The notes under the pieces: model-generated
What the model was told of the DNA's origin: nothing
What the model saw: the letters and a program-made list of their open reading frames with translations, nothing else
Database searches by the model: none
From: Spirosoma oryzae
GTDB taxonomy: Bacteria > Bacteroidota > Bacteroidia > Cytophagales > Spirosomataceae
Direction of reading: 5' to 3'
Assembly (NCBI RefSeq): GCF_003002825.1
Contig: NZ_PVTE01000013.1
Span: 124,001 to 188,000, forward strand
Length of the DNA: 64,000 bases
Program-made: the position numbers and the translations under genes
Shown here: positions 41,756 through 50,401 of the stretch, piece after piece
Layout: every line of letters starts with the position of its first letter
Numbering within the stretch: position 1 is the first letter of the stretch

Positions 41756-44700
41756 ATGATCGATCGGCTGATTGCGTTCAGTGTACGAAGTCCCTGGACG
41801 ATTGGTTTTCTTGTCCTATTGCTTATTCTGGCTGGTGGGTATTCCCTAAAAAAACTGCCTATCGACGCCGTTCCCGACGTAACAACCCAACAGGTCGACG
41901 TCATTACCAACTCGCCGAATCTGTCGTCGCTGGAGATTGAGAAGTTCATCACCATACCGCTGGAGATGGCCATGGCCAACATTCCGGGGCTGGTCGAAAC
42001 GAGGTCGGTGTCCAAATTCGGGTCGTCGGTTGTCAAGCTTATCTTCACCGATCAAACCGACATCTACTGGGCGCGTCAGCAGGTCTTCGAGCGGCTCGAA
42101 TCGGTCAAGGCCGACATTCCCGATGGGGCCGGTACGCCCGTGCTGGGTCCGGTTTCTACCGGCTTAGGCGAAATTTATCAATATGTTATCCGGCCCAAAG
42201 ACCCGAATAACCCCGGCTATACACTTACCGAAATTCGTACGATTCAGGACTGGTACGTTCGGCGGAAACTACTTGGTATGCCGGGGATCGCCGACGTCAG
42301 TGGTTACGGGGGGTACAGCAAGGAGTATCAGGCCAAGCTCAAGCCCGAACGGATGCGGGCACTGGGCGTCACGGTCGATGACCTGTACGCGGCTCTGTCG
42401 CAGGGTAATGGCAATACCGGGGGCGCATACATCGAGAAAGACAACAAGGCCTTTACCATTCGCGGTATCGGTCTGGTCAACAGTCTCGATGAAATCGCGC
42501 AGACGGTTATTCGCAAAAACGGCAACGCACCGGTACTGGTACGCGACGTGGCCGACGTCGACATGGGGCACGCGCTGCGGTTTGGGGCGCTAAGCCGTAA
42601 CGGGCAGGGCGAAGTCGTTGGTGGGTCGATTCTGATGATGAAAGGGGCCAACGGCAACGAGGTCATTAACCGGTTGAAAGAACGCTTTGTCGACATTCAG
42701 AAGGGGATGCCGAAGGGCCTGGTGATCGAGCCATTCCTCGACCGGTCCGAAATCGTGACGGCGGCCATCAATACCGTCGCGCACAACCTGCTCGAAGGGG
42801 CTGCTATCGTCGTTATCGTTATTCTGGTACTGCTCGGCAACTGGCGGGCGAGCTTGCTGGCGGCTTCGGTGATTCCGCTGGCGATGCTGTTCGCCTTTAT
42901 CTGGATGGGCCAACTTGGTATCGTCGGTAACATCATGAGCCTCGGCGCTATCGACTTCGGTCTGCTGGTCGACCCGGCAATCATTGTCGTTGAATCGGCG
43001 GTACTGTTTCTGGCGCTGGCCATGGCCAAACATCAGGAAGAAGCCAAGGCCGCTGGGAAGTCGACCAAAATGACGTACAAGGAACGGCAGACGCTGATTA
43101 CCAGTGCAACGTCGGAAGTGAAACGGTCCGTTGTGTTCGGTGGCCTGATTATCCTGATCGTATATTTTCCCATTCTGACCCTGGAAGGCGTCGAAGGCAA
43201 GATGTTCTCGCCCATGGCGAAGACAGTCGGCTTCGCCATTCTGGGTGCCCTGCTGCTGTCGATTACCTACGTGCCGATGATGAGTGCGCTGTTGCTGCGG
43301 CCCCCCAAATCGGCGCACGATCACGGTTTTTCGGAGAAGATTGTCCAGTTTTTCTACCGGGGACTACGACCTGTACTGGCGGCCGCGCTCCGGGCCAAAT
43401 ATGTCGTCGTGGCCGTTGCCGCCGGGATTCTGGTACTGGGTGTCATCGGCTTCAGCCGGATCGGGGGGGAGTTTATTCCTAAACTTCAGGAAGGCGACAT
43501 GGTGATCGACATGGACTTACCGACGGGTACCCCGCTTACCGAATCGATTCGGTTGAGTCAGGAGTTTCAGGGCGCGCTGCTGAAAGCGTTTCCCGACGAG
43601 ATTCAAAGCATCGTGTCCAAGATTGGCACGTCGGAAGTGAAAGTCGACCCGCTGCCGCTCGAATCGCAGGAGTTATACCTGTCGCTGACGCCGAAGGAAA
43701 CCTGGAAAAAGGCGGGGCGGCAGCAGGAACTGGCGGTGAAAGTGAATGATTTCATGGCGCAGTATCCGGGACCGGTCTACGCCATTACGCAGCCCATCGA
43801 AAGCCGGGTCAACGATATGATGAATGGAGCCCGTACCGATGTCGTCGCGCAGTTGTACGGCGATAATCTCGACACGCTGGTGAAAAAAATGCGGGAGGTT
43901 ATCGGCGTGGTGCGGCAGGTACCCGGCGCGGTCGACGTGAAAGCTAGTAAAGTATTCGGCCTGCCGCAACTGAACATCAAATACGACCGGCATCGGCTGG
44001 CCTTGCACGGTATCAAGGTCGAGCAGATCAACCGGGCGATTCAGATGGCCTTTGGTGGCGCAACCGCCGGGGTTGTGTACGAAGGCGACAAGCGGTTCGA
44101 CCTGACGTTCCGGCTGGCGGGCGACGACCGGGTCCGGCCCGAAGCCATCGCCAATCTGCTCGTCAACGATCAGAACAACAACCCGATTCCACTGCGCGAA
44201 CTGGCGGATATCACCGAAGACGTTGGCCCGTCGGAGATTACCCACGTCGACATGAAGCGCCTGGTGAACGTCGGCTTCAACGTGCGGGAGCGCGATCTGG
44301 AGTCGGTGGTCAACGATGTAATCAAGGCCGTCAACGCGAAAGTGAAACTACCCGCTGAGTATTCGATCACGTACGGCGGTGAGTTTGAAAACTTCAGCCG
44401 CGCCAAAGACCGCCTGTCGATCGTGCTGCCGATTTCGCTGCTGGTCATTTTCGGGCTGCTTTACCTGACGTTCGGTAACTTCCGCGACAGCCTGCTGATT
44501 TACGCCGTTGTGCCGCTGTCGGCGGTAGGTGGTATCTTCTCGCTGCTGCTGCGGGACATGAACTTCAGTATTTCGGCCGGTGTCGGCTTCATTGCCTTGT
44601 TTGGGGTGGCCGTGCTGAACGGTATCCTGCTGGTCAGCCACTTCAACGCCCTGGGCGCGGAAGGCATTGAAGACCCGAACGAACGCGTGCTCCAGGGCCT

Positions 44701-44938
44701 GAAAGACCGATTACGCCCCGTACTGATGACCTCATTCGTAGCCGCGCTGGGCTTTATGCCGATGGCTACCTCGACCAGTGTCGGTGCCGAGGTACAGAAG
44801 CCGCTGGCAACCGTCGTGATCGGTGGCCTGCTGACGGCTACCGTGCTGACACTGATCATTCTCCCCGTACTCTACGCCATGGTATCCCCCCGTGTAATTA
44901 CCCCCACCCACCAGGAACAAGAAGCCGACGCTGTATGA
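41756..44938 (+). CDS. RND heavy-metal efflux permease, CzcA-like (system 2)
   Basis: 1060 residues from the ATG at 41756 (a GTG at 41750 is possible). Layout is that of a heavy-metal RND permease: SPWTIGFLVLLLILAGGYSL, VPDVTTQQVDVITNSPNLSS, helix 4 motif IMSLGAIDFGLLVDPAIIVV followed by E, and SISAGVGFIALFGVAVLNGI. The D-D-E pattern again fits divalent cations rather than Cu/Ag; the Gly after the second Asp is Pro here (VDPA against IDGA in system 1). The gene overlaps the following tolC-family gene by four bases. It differs enough from system 1 to be a separate pump, not a recent duplicate. Confidence 0.9.
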   Translation: MIDRLIAFSVRSPWTIGFLVLLLILAGGYSLKKLPIDAVPDVTTQQVDVITNSPNLSSLEIEKFITIPLEMAMANIPGLVETRSVSKFGSSVVKLIFTDQTDIYWARQQVFERLESVKADIPDGAGTPVLGPVSTGLGEIYQYVIRPKDPNNPGYTLTEIRTIQDWYVRRKLLGMPGIADVSGYGGYSKEYQAKLKPERMRALGVTVDDLYAALSQGNGNTGGAYIEKDNKAFTIRGIGLVNSLDEIAQTVIRKNGNAPVLVRDVADVDMGHALRFGALSRNGQGEVVGGSILMMKGANGNEVINRLKERFVDIQKGMPKGLVIEPFLDRSEIVTAAINTVAHNLLEGAAIVVIVILVLLGNWRASLLAASVIPLAMLFAFIWMGQLGIVGNIMSLGAIDFGLLVDPAIIVVESAVLFLALAMAKHQEEAKAAGKSTKMTYKERQTLITSATSEVKRSVVFGGLIILIVYFPILTLEGVEGKMFSPMAKTVGFAILGALLLSITYVPMMSALLLRPPKSAHDHGFSEKIVQFFYRGLRPVLAAALRAKYVVVAVAAGILVLGVIGFSRIGGEFIPKLQEGDMVIDMDLPTGTPLTESIRLSQEFQGALLKAFPDEIQSIVSKIGTSEVKVDPLPLESQELYLSLTPKETWKKAGRQQELAVKVNDFMAQYPGPVYAITQPIESRVNDMMNGARTDVVAQLYGDNLDTLVKKMREVIGVVRQVPGAVDVKASKVFGLPQLNIKYDRHRLALHGIKVEQINRAIQMAFGGATAGVVYEGDKRFDLTFRLAGDDRVRPEAIANLLVNDQNNNPIPLRELADITEDVGPSEITHVDMKRLVNVGFNVRERDLESVVNDVIKAVNAKVKLPAEYSITYGGEFENFSRAKDRLSIVLPISLLVIFGLLYLTFGNFRDSLLIYAVVPLSAVGGIFSLLLRDMNFSISAGVGFIALFGVAVLNGILLVSHFNALGAEGIEDPNERVLQGLKDRLRPVLMTSFVAALGFMPMATSTSVGAEVQKPLATVVIGGLLTATVLTLIILPVLYAMVSPRVITPTHQEQEADAV

Positions 44939-46146
44939 ATAAACACCTGTCACTAACCGGAGCCGCCGTGGCTCTGCTGCTTACCCAACTGACAAACGCG
45001 CAACCCGGTCAGTCGCGCCGGGTTATTACCCTCCAGCAGGCGCTCGACCTGGCGCAGGAAAACAACCCGCAGGTCAACGTGGCCAACCTGCGCATCGATA
45101 AACAACGGGCGCTGATTCCGGGGGCGCTCAGTCTGTCGGGGCCGGAGCTGATCTTTGAAGCACCGACGACAACGCGTTTCCAGCCCGGCATACTGCTGCC
45201 GGTGTCCCTGCCGACCGTCTACAAAAATCAACGCGTCGTACAGGAGCAGCAGGTAAAGCTGAGTCAGCGTGAAAAGGCGGTAACGACCAATACGATCCGC
45301 TATAACGTCCGTACCACCTACAACAACCTGCTGTACCTGCGCGAAAGCATCAATAACTACCGGCGGCAGGACAGTCTGTTGCGCGTGTTCACGCAGGTAA
45401 CGGAGGTGCGGCAGCGCGTGGGACAGATCTCGCGGATTGAAGTGCTCAACGCCCGGTCGCAGCAACAGGAATTGCAGTATCAGCTCGACCAGACGCGGGC
45501 GCAGGTTCGCAGCAACCGGATTCAACTGGGGTTACTAATCGGTACCCCCAACGATACGTCGCTACGGGCTACCGGGCCGTTCCAGAAGATGAGGTTCACC
45601 GACCCGTTTCTGACCACCGATAGTACGTTTATCCGTAACCCGCAGACGGACTATTACAAACAGAATCAGGTGCTGAACGAAGCCGCGCTGGTGCTCGAAC
45701 GGAAACGACGGTTGCCCAATATCATCGTCGGTTATCTGAATCAGGGCGGGCCGGAGTCGCCGATGCTGTATCGATTCCGGTTCGGTCTGTCGCTGCCCGT
45801 CTGGGGCTGGGTGGCGAGTTCGCGCATCAATGCGGCCAAGACCGACGTCGAAATCGCCAAAAGTCAGATCAAGCTAAACAATTACGAATTGCAGGGCGAT
45901 TATGACAAAGGCTACGCTGATCTGCTGCAATACACGGAAGCGGTCGATTATTACGAAACGATTGGCTTGCGACAGGCCGACGAGATCGTCAAAGCGGCTG
46001 GTGACGGTTATCGGCTGGGTAGCATCGGGTACTACGATTACCTGCTCAACGTACAGCAGGCGTTCAAGATACGCTTTGGGTACCTCGAAGCCCTGCGCAA
46101 CTACAACCAGGCCGTTGTCACGCTCAACTACCTGAAGGGGGAATAA
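44935..46146 (+). CDS. TolC-family outer-membrane channel (system 2)
   Basis: 403 residues with a signal peptide MNKHLSLTGAAVALLLTQLT ending around NAQP. It has the repeated helical hairpin pattern ALDLAQENNPQVNVANLRID, NARSQQQELQYQLDQTRAQV and the ending GYRLGSIGYYDYLLNVQQAF. It overlaps the permease stop (ATGA), so translation is coupled. It is shorter than system 1's channel. It should complete the second pump with the adaptor encoded behind it. Confidence 0.85.
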   Translation: MNKHLSLTGAAVALLLTQLTNAQPGQSRRVITLQQALDLAQENNPQVNVANLRIDKQRALIPGALSLSGPELIFEAPTTTRFQPGILLPVSLPTVYKNQRVVQEQQVKLSQREKAVTTNTIRYNVRTTYNNLLYLRESINNYRRQDSLLRVFTQVTEVRQRVGQISRIEVLNARSQQQELQYQLDQTRAQVRSNRIQLGLLIGTPNDTSLRATGPFQKMRFTDPFLTTDSTFIRNPQTDYYKQNQVLNEAALVLERKRRLPNIIVGYLNQGGPESPMLYRFRFGLSLPVWGWVASSRINAAKTDVEIAKSQIKLNNYELQGDYDKGYADLLQYTEAVDYYETIGLRQADEIVKAAGDGYRLGSIGYYDYLLNVQQAFKIRFGYLEALRNYNQAVVTLNYLKGE

Positions 46147-46226
46147 AACCGGTTTTTGGTTTTCGGTTTACAGGTCACAGTCCGTGGCGAACCACCGAAA
46201 ACCGTAGACTGAAAACTGTAAACCGA
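46147..46226. repeat. Intergenic palindromic repeat, copy 1
   Basis: An imperfect inverted repeat with arms containing TTTTCGGTTTACAG and GAAAACTGTAAACCG. Similar sequences recur at 49139-49232 and 53293-53394. It fills the space between the channel and adaptor genes of system 2. Confidence 0.6.
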
Positions 46227-46228
46227 CC

Positions 46229-47452
46229 ATGAAACAGACAACGATATACGTAGGAATGGCGCTGCTGGCAATGGCTGGTCTGAGCGCCTGTAGCGACTCG
46301 AACAGCAAAGACACCAGCGAGAAAGAAAGCGGGCGGGAAACCGCTACGAACGACTCACCCGATGGCCCCGCTGCCAAAGCCTCGTCCGGGAGTGCCGACA
46401 CCGTGCGGCTGACCCCCCGCCAGCTGGGGCTGGTGAATGTCGACATGATCAGCTACAAAACGCAGCCGCTGAAGCCCGTTATTCTGGCCAATGGCGTGCT
46501 GGCGCTGCTGCCCGACAGCCGGGCAGAGGTAAGTAGCCACATCGAGGGGAAAATCAACAAGATTTACGTGCGCGAAGGACAGCGGGTTAGCGCCGGGCAG
46601 CCGATCGTGCAACTGGCTAGTTTTCAACTGCTGGAATTACAGAATCAGTACGCCGAAGCGCATAGCGAAGCGGAGTTCCTGCTGGCCGAATACAACCGGC
46701 AGAACGAGTTGCGGAAAAGTAATATCGGTGTGCTGTCGCAATACCAGTCGGCCGACGCCAAGCTGAAAGCCGCCCGTGCCCGCGAGATGTCGTTGCGCGA
46801 CAAACTGCGTCTGATCGGTGTTAGTACCAACGGAATTGGGAAGGGGGGCAGCATGACGGCGACGCTCATTATCCGCTCGCCGATCAACGGCTATATCTCG
46901 GAATTTCACGAAAACATCGGTGCGCTGGTACAGCCGCAGACACTGCTGGCCGAAATCATTAACCCTGACCGGATCGAAGCCAACGTATTTGTCTACGAGA
47001 AGGATGCTGACTTCGTGCGTGAGGGACAAACCATCGATCTCAGCTTCGTCAACCGCTCACTGCCGACGGTGAAAGGTACTGTGGCCTATATCTCCCGCGC
47101 CGTCGACGATGAAAACAATGCCATTACGCTGCACGTCAATTTTACGCGGCCCAAGGGCGAGATGCTGGCGGCTGATATGAGTGTACAGGCCCGTATTGTC
47201 GGGACAGGTGAGTACGTCAGTAAGACAGCCATACCCCGCACCGCCATTCTTGATGACGGAGAAGGTAAATTCATGTTTGTTACCAGCCGTTCTACCGCCG
47301 ATACGATCCCGTTCCGGAAGCAGAAAATTGAAATCACCCGGCAGGGCGATCAGTACGTAGAAGTAAAGCCGCTGGGCAAGCTCCCCGCCGATATCAAAAT
47401 CGCCAACAACAACGTCCTGGCCCTCGAAGCCGAACGAAAAAAAGGCGAGTAA
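46229..47452 (+). CDS. RND periplasmic adaptor lipoprotein, CzcB-like (system 2)
   Basis: 407 residues with lipoprotein signal (MALLAMAGLSACSDSNSK, lipobox LSAC). A Ser/Glu/Lys-rich linker leads into the adaptor core: SHIEGKINKIYVREGQRVSA, a coiled coil with YAEAHSEAEFLLAEYNRQNE, IIRSPINGYISEFHENIGAL and the barrel VFVYEKDADFVREGQTIDLS. It links permease and channel of the second pump. It is separated from the channel gene only by a palindromic repeat and ends in a shared bidirectional terminator. Confidence 0.88.
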   Translation: MKQTTIYVGMALLAMAGLSACSDSNSKDTSEKESGRETATNDSPDGPAAKASSGSADTVRLTPRQLGLVNVDMISYKTQPLKPVILANGVLALLPDSRAEVSSHIEGKINKIYVREGQRVSAGQPIVQLASFQLLELQNQYAEAHSEAEFLLAEYNRQNELRKSNIGVLSQYQSADAKLKAARAREMSLRDKLRLIGVSTNGIGKGGSMTATLIIRSPINGYISEFHENIGALVQPQTLLAEIINPDRIEANVFVYEKDADFVREGQTIDLSFVNRSLPTVKGTVAYISRAVDDENNAITLHVNFTRPKGEMLAADMSVQARIVGTGEYVSKTAIPRTAILDDGEGKFMFVTSRSTADTIPFRKQKIEITRQGDQYVEVKPLGKLPADIKIANNNVLALEAERKKGE

Positions 47453-47475
47453 CGAGCCAGTTGGTTGGCAGGTAA

Positions 47476-47514
47476 AACGAAAAAGCGCCGGATGATACCC
47501 GGCGCTTTTTCGTT
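47476..47514. terminator. Bidirectional terminator between adaptor and CDF genes
   Basis: Perfect 16-base arms at 47476-47491 and 47499-47514 with a seven-base loop and A5/T5 on the two sides. Both converging genes end within 25 bases of it. Confidence 0.85.
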
Positions 47515-47526
47515 GACTTAATGTTC

Positions 47527-48531
47527 TTATTCCGGGCTGAACACGGGTGGCGAATGCTTCTGGTTCAGCGGTAAATTGTCGGCTGTCCAGTCGACGTCGC
47601 GGACAAACGCCATGCTGCGAACGGGGCAGTCGGCCACGCGGCAGTACGAACAGCATTCCCGCACGCAGGGGTCGGCATGGACGAATATTTCCACTTCCGC
47701 CTGAAAGCCTTCCTTGAGCGTATCCTCAAAATGATGCACTTCGTCATGGACGCGGTTTAAATCCCAGTAGTAAGGCAGTGTCAGGTGGCAGTCGACGTGG
47801 AGATCGGCTCCGTATTTCTGCACGCGCAGGTTATGTACGTCGATCCAGTTTGCGTCTTTGTGGACGTTCAGGAGCGTGACGACCCGGTCGAGCGTCGGGA
47901 TGTCGGTTTCATCCATCAGCCGGGCCACCGACTGACGGGCCAGTTGAAAGCCGTTGTAAATAATGACCAGCGCCAGGACCATCGACAGGACCGGATCGAG
48001 CCAGGTCAGGCCCGTTGCCCAGACCAGCCCGACGGCCAGCATGACGACAACACTGCTAAAGACGTCGGTGAGCAGATGTCGTCCGTCGGCCATCAGCGCC
48101 AGCGAGTCGACGCGTTTACCGATGTTAATCAGTCGGTACCCCACAAAGGCATTGGCTGCTGCCGTTATGCCGACCAGGAGAACACCCCAGTCGAGGTTAG
48201 CCAGCGCGTGGGGTTCAAAAAAGCTGAGGATCGACTGCCAGACGATGACCAGCCCGGCCGACAGAATCATGGCACCCTCAAAGCCTGACGACAGAAATTC
48301 GACCTTACCGTGGCCGTACGGGTGGTTCTGATCGCGGGGTAAACCGGCCAGATAAATGCTGTAAAACGCAAAGCCACTGGCGACGACATTGACGATCGAT
48401 TCGACCGCATCGGTCAGGATGGCCGTTGAATAGGTTAGAAAGTAAGCGGTAAATTTGACCACCAGCAGTACCACGCTCAAACCGAGCGAGATACCCATCC
48501 AGCGGTATTTTAGTTGTTGAATCGACTGCAT
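47527..48531 (-). CDS. Cation diffusion facilitator (CDF) metal exporter with Cys-rich tail
   Basis: 334 residues from the ATG at 48531; the frame reaches 48618 but the extra part overlaps the divergent Nudix gene start. Six membrane helices are visible. Helix 2 has TAILTDAVESIVNVVASG and helix 5 has ADGRHLLTDVFSSVVVML, giving the Asp/Glu and His/Asp transport site. The cytoplasmic domain contains NLRVQKYGADLHVDCHLTLP and HDEVHHFEDTLKEGF. The final part adds HADPCVRECCSYCRVADCPV with six Cys in 20 residues, beyond the usual fold. It exports divalent metal from the cytoplasm and complements the RND pumps. Confidence 0.85.
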   Translation of the reverse strand: MQSIQQLKYRWMGISLGLSVVLLVVKFTAYFLTYSTAILTDAVESIVNVVASGFAFYSIYLAGLPRDQNHPYGHGKVEFLSSGFEGAMILSAGLVIVWQSILSFFEPHALANLDWGVLLVGITAAANAFVGYRLINIGKRVDSLALMADGRHLLTDVFSSVVVMLAVGLVWATGLTWLDPVLSMVLALVIIYNGFQLARQSVARLMDETDIPTLDRVVTLLNVHKDANWIDVHNLRVQKYGADLHVDCHLTLPYYWDLNRVHDEVHHFEDTLKEGFQAEVEIFVHADPCVRECCSYCRVADCPVRSMAFVRDVDWTADNLPLNQKHSPPVFSPE

Positions 48532-48583
48532 AATGAACCGTAAAGGTAGCCGTCGCCTACGAAAAGTTCGTACTTTCGCCGGT

Positions 48584-49132
48584 ATGAATACGACTGAAAA
48601 CCCCTGGCAGACGCTCAACTCGACGGTCCGTTACGAGAATCCGTGGCTGTCGATCCGGCACGAAGACGTCGTTACGCCAGCCGGGACACCGGGCATTTAC
48701 GGCGTGGTCAGCTTTAAAAATAAAGCCGTCGGCGTAGTGCCGATCGATGCCGAAGGCTACACCTATCTGGTTGGGCAATACCGGTACCCGCTCAACGAAT
48801 ACTCGTGGGAAATTCCAGAAGGGGGCTCGCCCGTCGGTACCGACCCGCTGGAATCGGCCCGGCGTGAACTGCGGGAAGAAACGGGGCTGATCGCGCAGCG
48901 CTGGACCAAAATTGCCCGCATCCATACGTCCAACTCCGCCACCGACGAAGAAGGCTTTCTCTATATCGCCGAAGAACTGGAACAGGGCGACCACGAACCC
49001 GAAGACACGGAACAACTGCATGTCCGGCGGTTACCATTGGGCGAGGCTGTCGAGATGGCCATGCGCAGTGAAATCACGGATGCACTTAGTGTCAGCGCCC
49101 TGCTGATCGTCGCCCGGCTACGGGGAATATGA
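48584..49132 (+). CDS. Nudix hydrolase (ADP-ribose pyrophosphatase-like)
   Basis: 182 residues from the ATG at 48584 (MNTTENPWQTLNSTVRYENP). The Nudix box reads GGSPVGTDPLESARRELREE then TGL. The metal-binding REUXEEXGU part is complete; the earlier Glu of Gx5E is Thr here. Upstream EYSWEIPEG and WLSIRHEDVVTPAG fit ADP-ribose or sugar-nucleotide pyrophosphatases. It cleans up nucleotide derivatives in the cytoplasm. It starts 52 bases from the divergent CDF gene. Confidence 0.85.
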   Translation: MNTTENPWQTLNSTVRYENPWLSIRHEDVVTPAGTPGIYGVVSFKNKAVGVVPIDAEGYTYLVGQYRYPLNEYSWEIPEGGSPVGTDPLESARRELREETGLIAQRWTKIARIHTSNSATDEEGFLYIAEELEQGDHEPEDTEQLHVRRLPLGEAVEMAMRSEITDALSVSALLIVARLRGI

Positions 49133-49138
49133 CAAAAG

Positions 49139-49232
49139 CGTCGGTTTTCAGTTTACGGTATAGTGTGTGCCGTAGGTTGCCCGCTATCCGCATTGGGCGA
49201 CTACCGTGAACTGTAAACCGTAAACCGACAAC
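49139..49232. repeat. Intergenic palindromic repeat, copy 2
   Basis: Arms with GTCGGTTTTCAGTTTACGG and CCGTAAACCGAC plus inner pairs such as GTAGG / CTACC. It is clearly of the same family as 46147-46226 and 53293-53394. It lies directly before the LysE-family gene. Confidence 0.6.
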
Positions 49233-49236
49233 CATT

Positions 49237-49872
49237 TTGCTACCGATTCTTTATGGGTTCCTGCTGGGGGCGGGCCTTTGTCTGACGTTTGGAACCGTCT
49301 TTTTTGCCCTGATTCAAAATAGCGTCGACAACGGCTTCCGGTCGGGCATGAAAATCGTGTTCGGTGTTATCACCGGCGACATATTGTTCGTGGCCGCTGC
49401 CCTGTTCGGAACTTCCTTCTTACCACCGATCAAGGGGTTTGAAACGGCTATGGCTGCTGTTGGCGTGGTGTTTCTGGTCGCTATGGGGCTGGTCAATATC
49501 TTTAAGGGCACCCCCCGGCTGGCATATCCGCAAACGCGCTTCGGCAACTTCATCTATTACTTTACCACCGGCTTCTTTCTGAACGCACTGAACCCCGTCA
49601 ATTTCGTGGCCTGGGTGGCGATCGTCGCCTATATCCGAACACACCTGCATTACACCGTTGGCGAGCAGTACGCTTTTATGATCGCCAGTCTGGTCGGCGT
49701 GTTCGCTACGGAGTCGGCACTGGCGTACTACGCCAACCGGCTCAAGCGATTTTTTACACCCCGCGTCGTCACGATTTTCAACCGCGTAACGGGTGTCGTT
49801 TTCCTGATCGGAGCCGCCAATATCGCCTACAATCGCTTGCTCGAACCCGCTTCTAAATTGCTGAACTGGTAG
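49237..49872 (+). CDS. LysE-family membrane exporter
   Basis: 211 residues, about six hydrophobic helices. Motifs: GAGLCLTFGTVFFALIQNSV (helix 1), MKIVFGVITGDILFVAAALF, GFFLNALNPVNFVAWVAIVA with the N-P pair typical of LysE/RhtB proteins. The start is a TTG at 49237; no ATG lies in frame until residue 38, inside a conserved part. Members export amino acids or related small molecules. Substrate unknown. The preceding gap holds a palindromic repeat, so the promoter may overlap it. Confidence 0.8.
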   Translation: MLPILYGFLLGAGLCLTFGTVFFALIQNSVDNGFRSGMKIVFGVITGDILFVAAALFGTSFLPPIKGFETAMAAVGVVFLVAMGLVNIFKGTPRLAYPQTRFGNFIYYFTTGFFLNALNPVNFVAWVAIVAYIRTHLHYTVGEQYAFMIASLVGVFATESALAYYANRLKRFFTPRVVTIFNRVTGVVFLIGAANIAYNRLLEPASKLLNW

Positions 49873-49892
49873 TTGGCTAGCTAGTTGTTTTA

Positions 49893-49979
49893 TTTGTCAT
49901 CCCGACGCAGGAGGGATCTTCGGGAATGGCTAATCAGCCTGCTTATTACCGAAGATCCCTCCTGCGTCGGGATGACAAA
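49893..49979. repeat. Long hairpin repeat (31-bp perfect arms)
   Basis: Arms at 49893-49923 and 49949-49979 are exact reverse complements with a 25-base loop. The arm core CATCCCGACGCAGGAGGGAT resembles a repeat I associate with many Bacteroidota genomes. It sits between convergent genes. Confidence 0.7.
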
Positions 49980-49983
49980 AAGA

Positions 49984-50032
49984 GCAAGCAAAAGGGCCGA
50001 TCGTTTTCCCAACGACCGGCCCCTTTGCTTGC
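49984..50032 (-). terminator. Terminator of the HMA gene
   Basis: Sixteen-base arms near 49984-49999 and 50017-50032 with a 17-base loop, just beyond the stop of the small metal-binding gene on the minus strand. Confidence 0.65.
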
Positions 50033-50060
50033 TTTAGAATGAAGCTGGAAATTGATAGTT

Positions 50061-50285
50061 CTACGGCCGTTCGGCCATTGGTTCGGCTTTGTAGCCTGCT
50101 TTTTCGACAGCCTTACGCACCTCATCACCGATCCGCGTATCGGTAGTCTGCACGGTCAGGATTCGGTCGGGGCTGCTTGTGTCGACGTTCCAGCCGTCGA
50201 GTTGTTCGATATCGTTTAGAAAAGGCGTTACGGTTGCCACGCAGGCACCACACTTTATGTTAGTTTTGAAATTCAGCGTTTCCAT
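50061..50285 (-). CDS. Small heavy-metal-associated (HMA) domain protein
   Basis: 74 residues with the CxxC metal site in NIKCGACVATVTPFLNDIEQ and the ending EVRKAVEKAGYKAEP, a complete HMA ferredoxin-like fold. Such proteins carry Cu(I), Hg(II) or related ions in the cytoplasm to transporters. The Met before the CxxC of classical Cu chaperones is replaced by Ile-Lys. It is near two RND pumps and a CDF exporter but not in their operons. Confidence 0.85.
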   Translation of the reverse strand: METLNFKTNIKCGACVATVTPFLNDIEQLDGWNVDTSSPDRILTVQTTDTRIGDEVRKAVEKAGYKAEPMAERP

Positions 50286-50401
50286 AAATCAGTTGCTCAG
50301 TTAACAATTGTTCCGGGTCTCCGTTCTGATCAGTCTGGACGGGTTACCTGGATAACACTGTCCAGCAGAAAAGGATCGACATCCGCCGGGAAATCGCCGA
50401 T

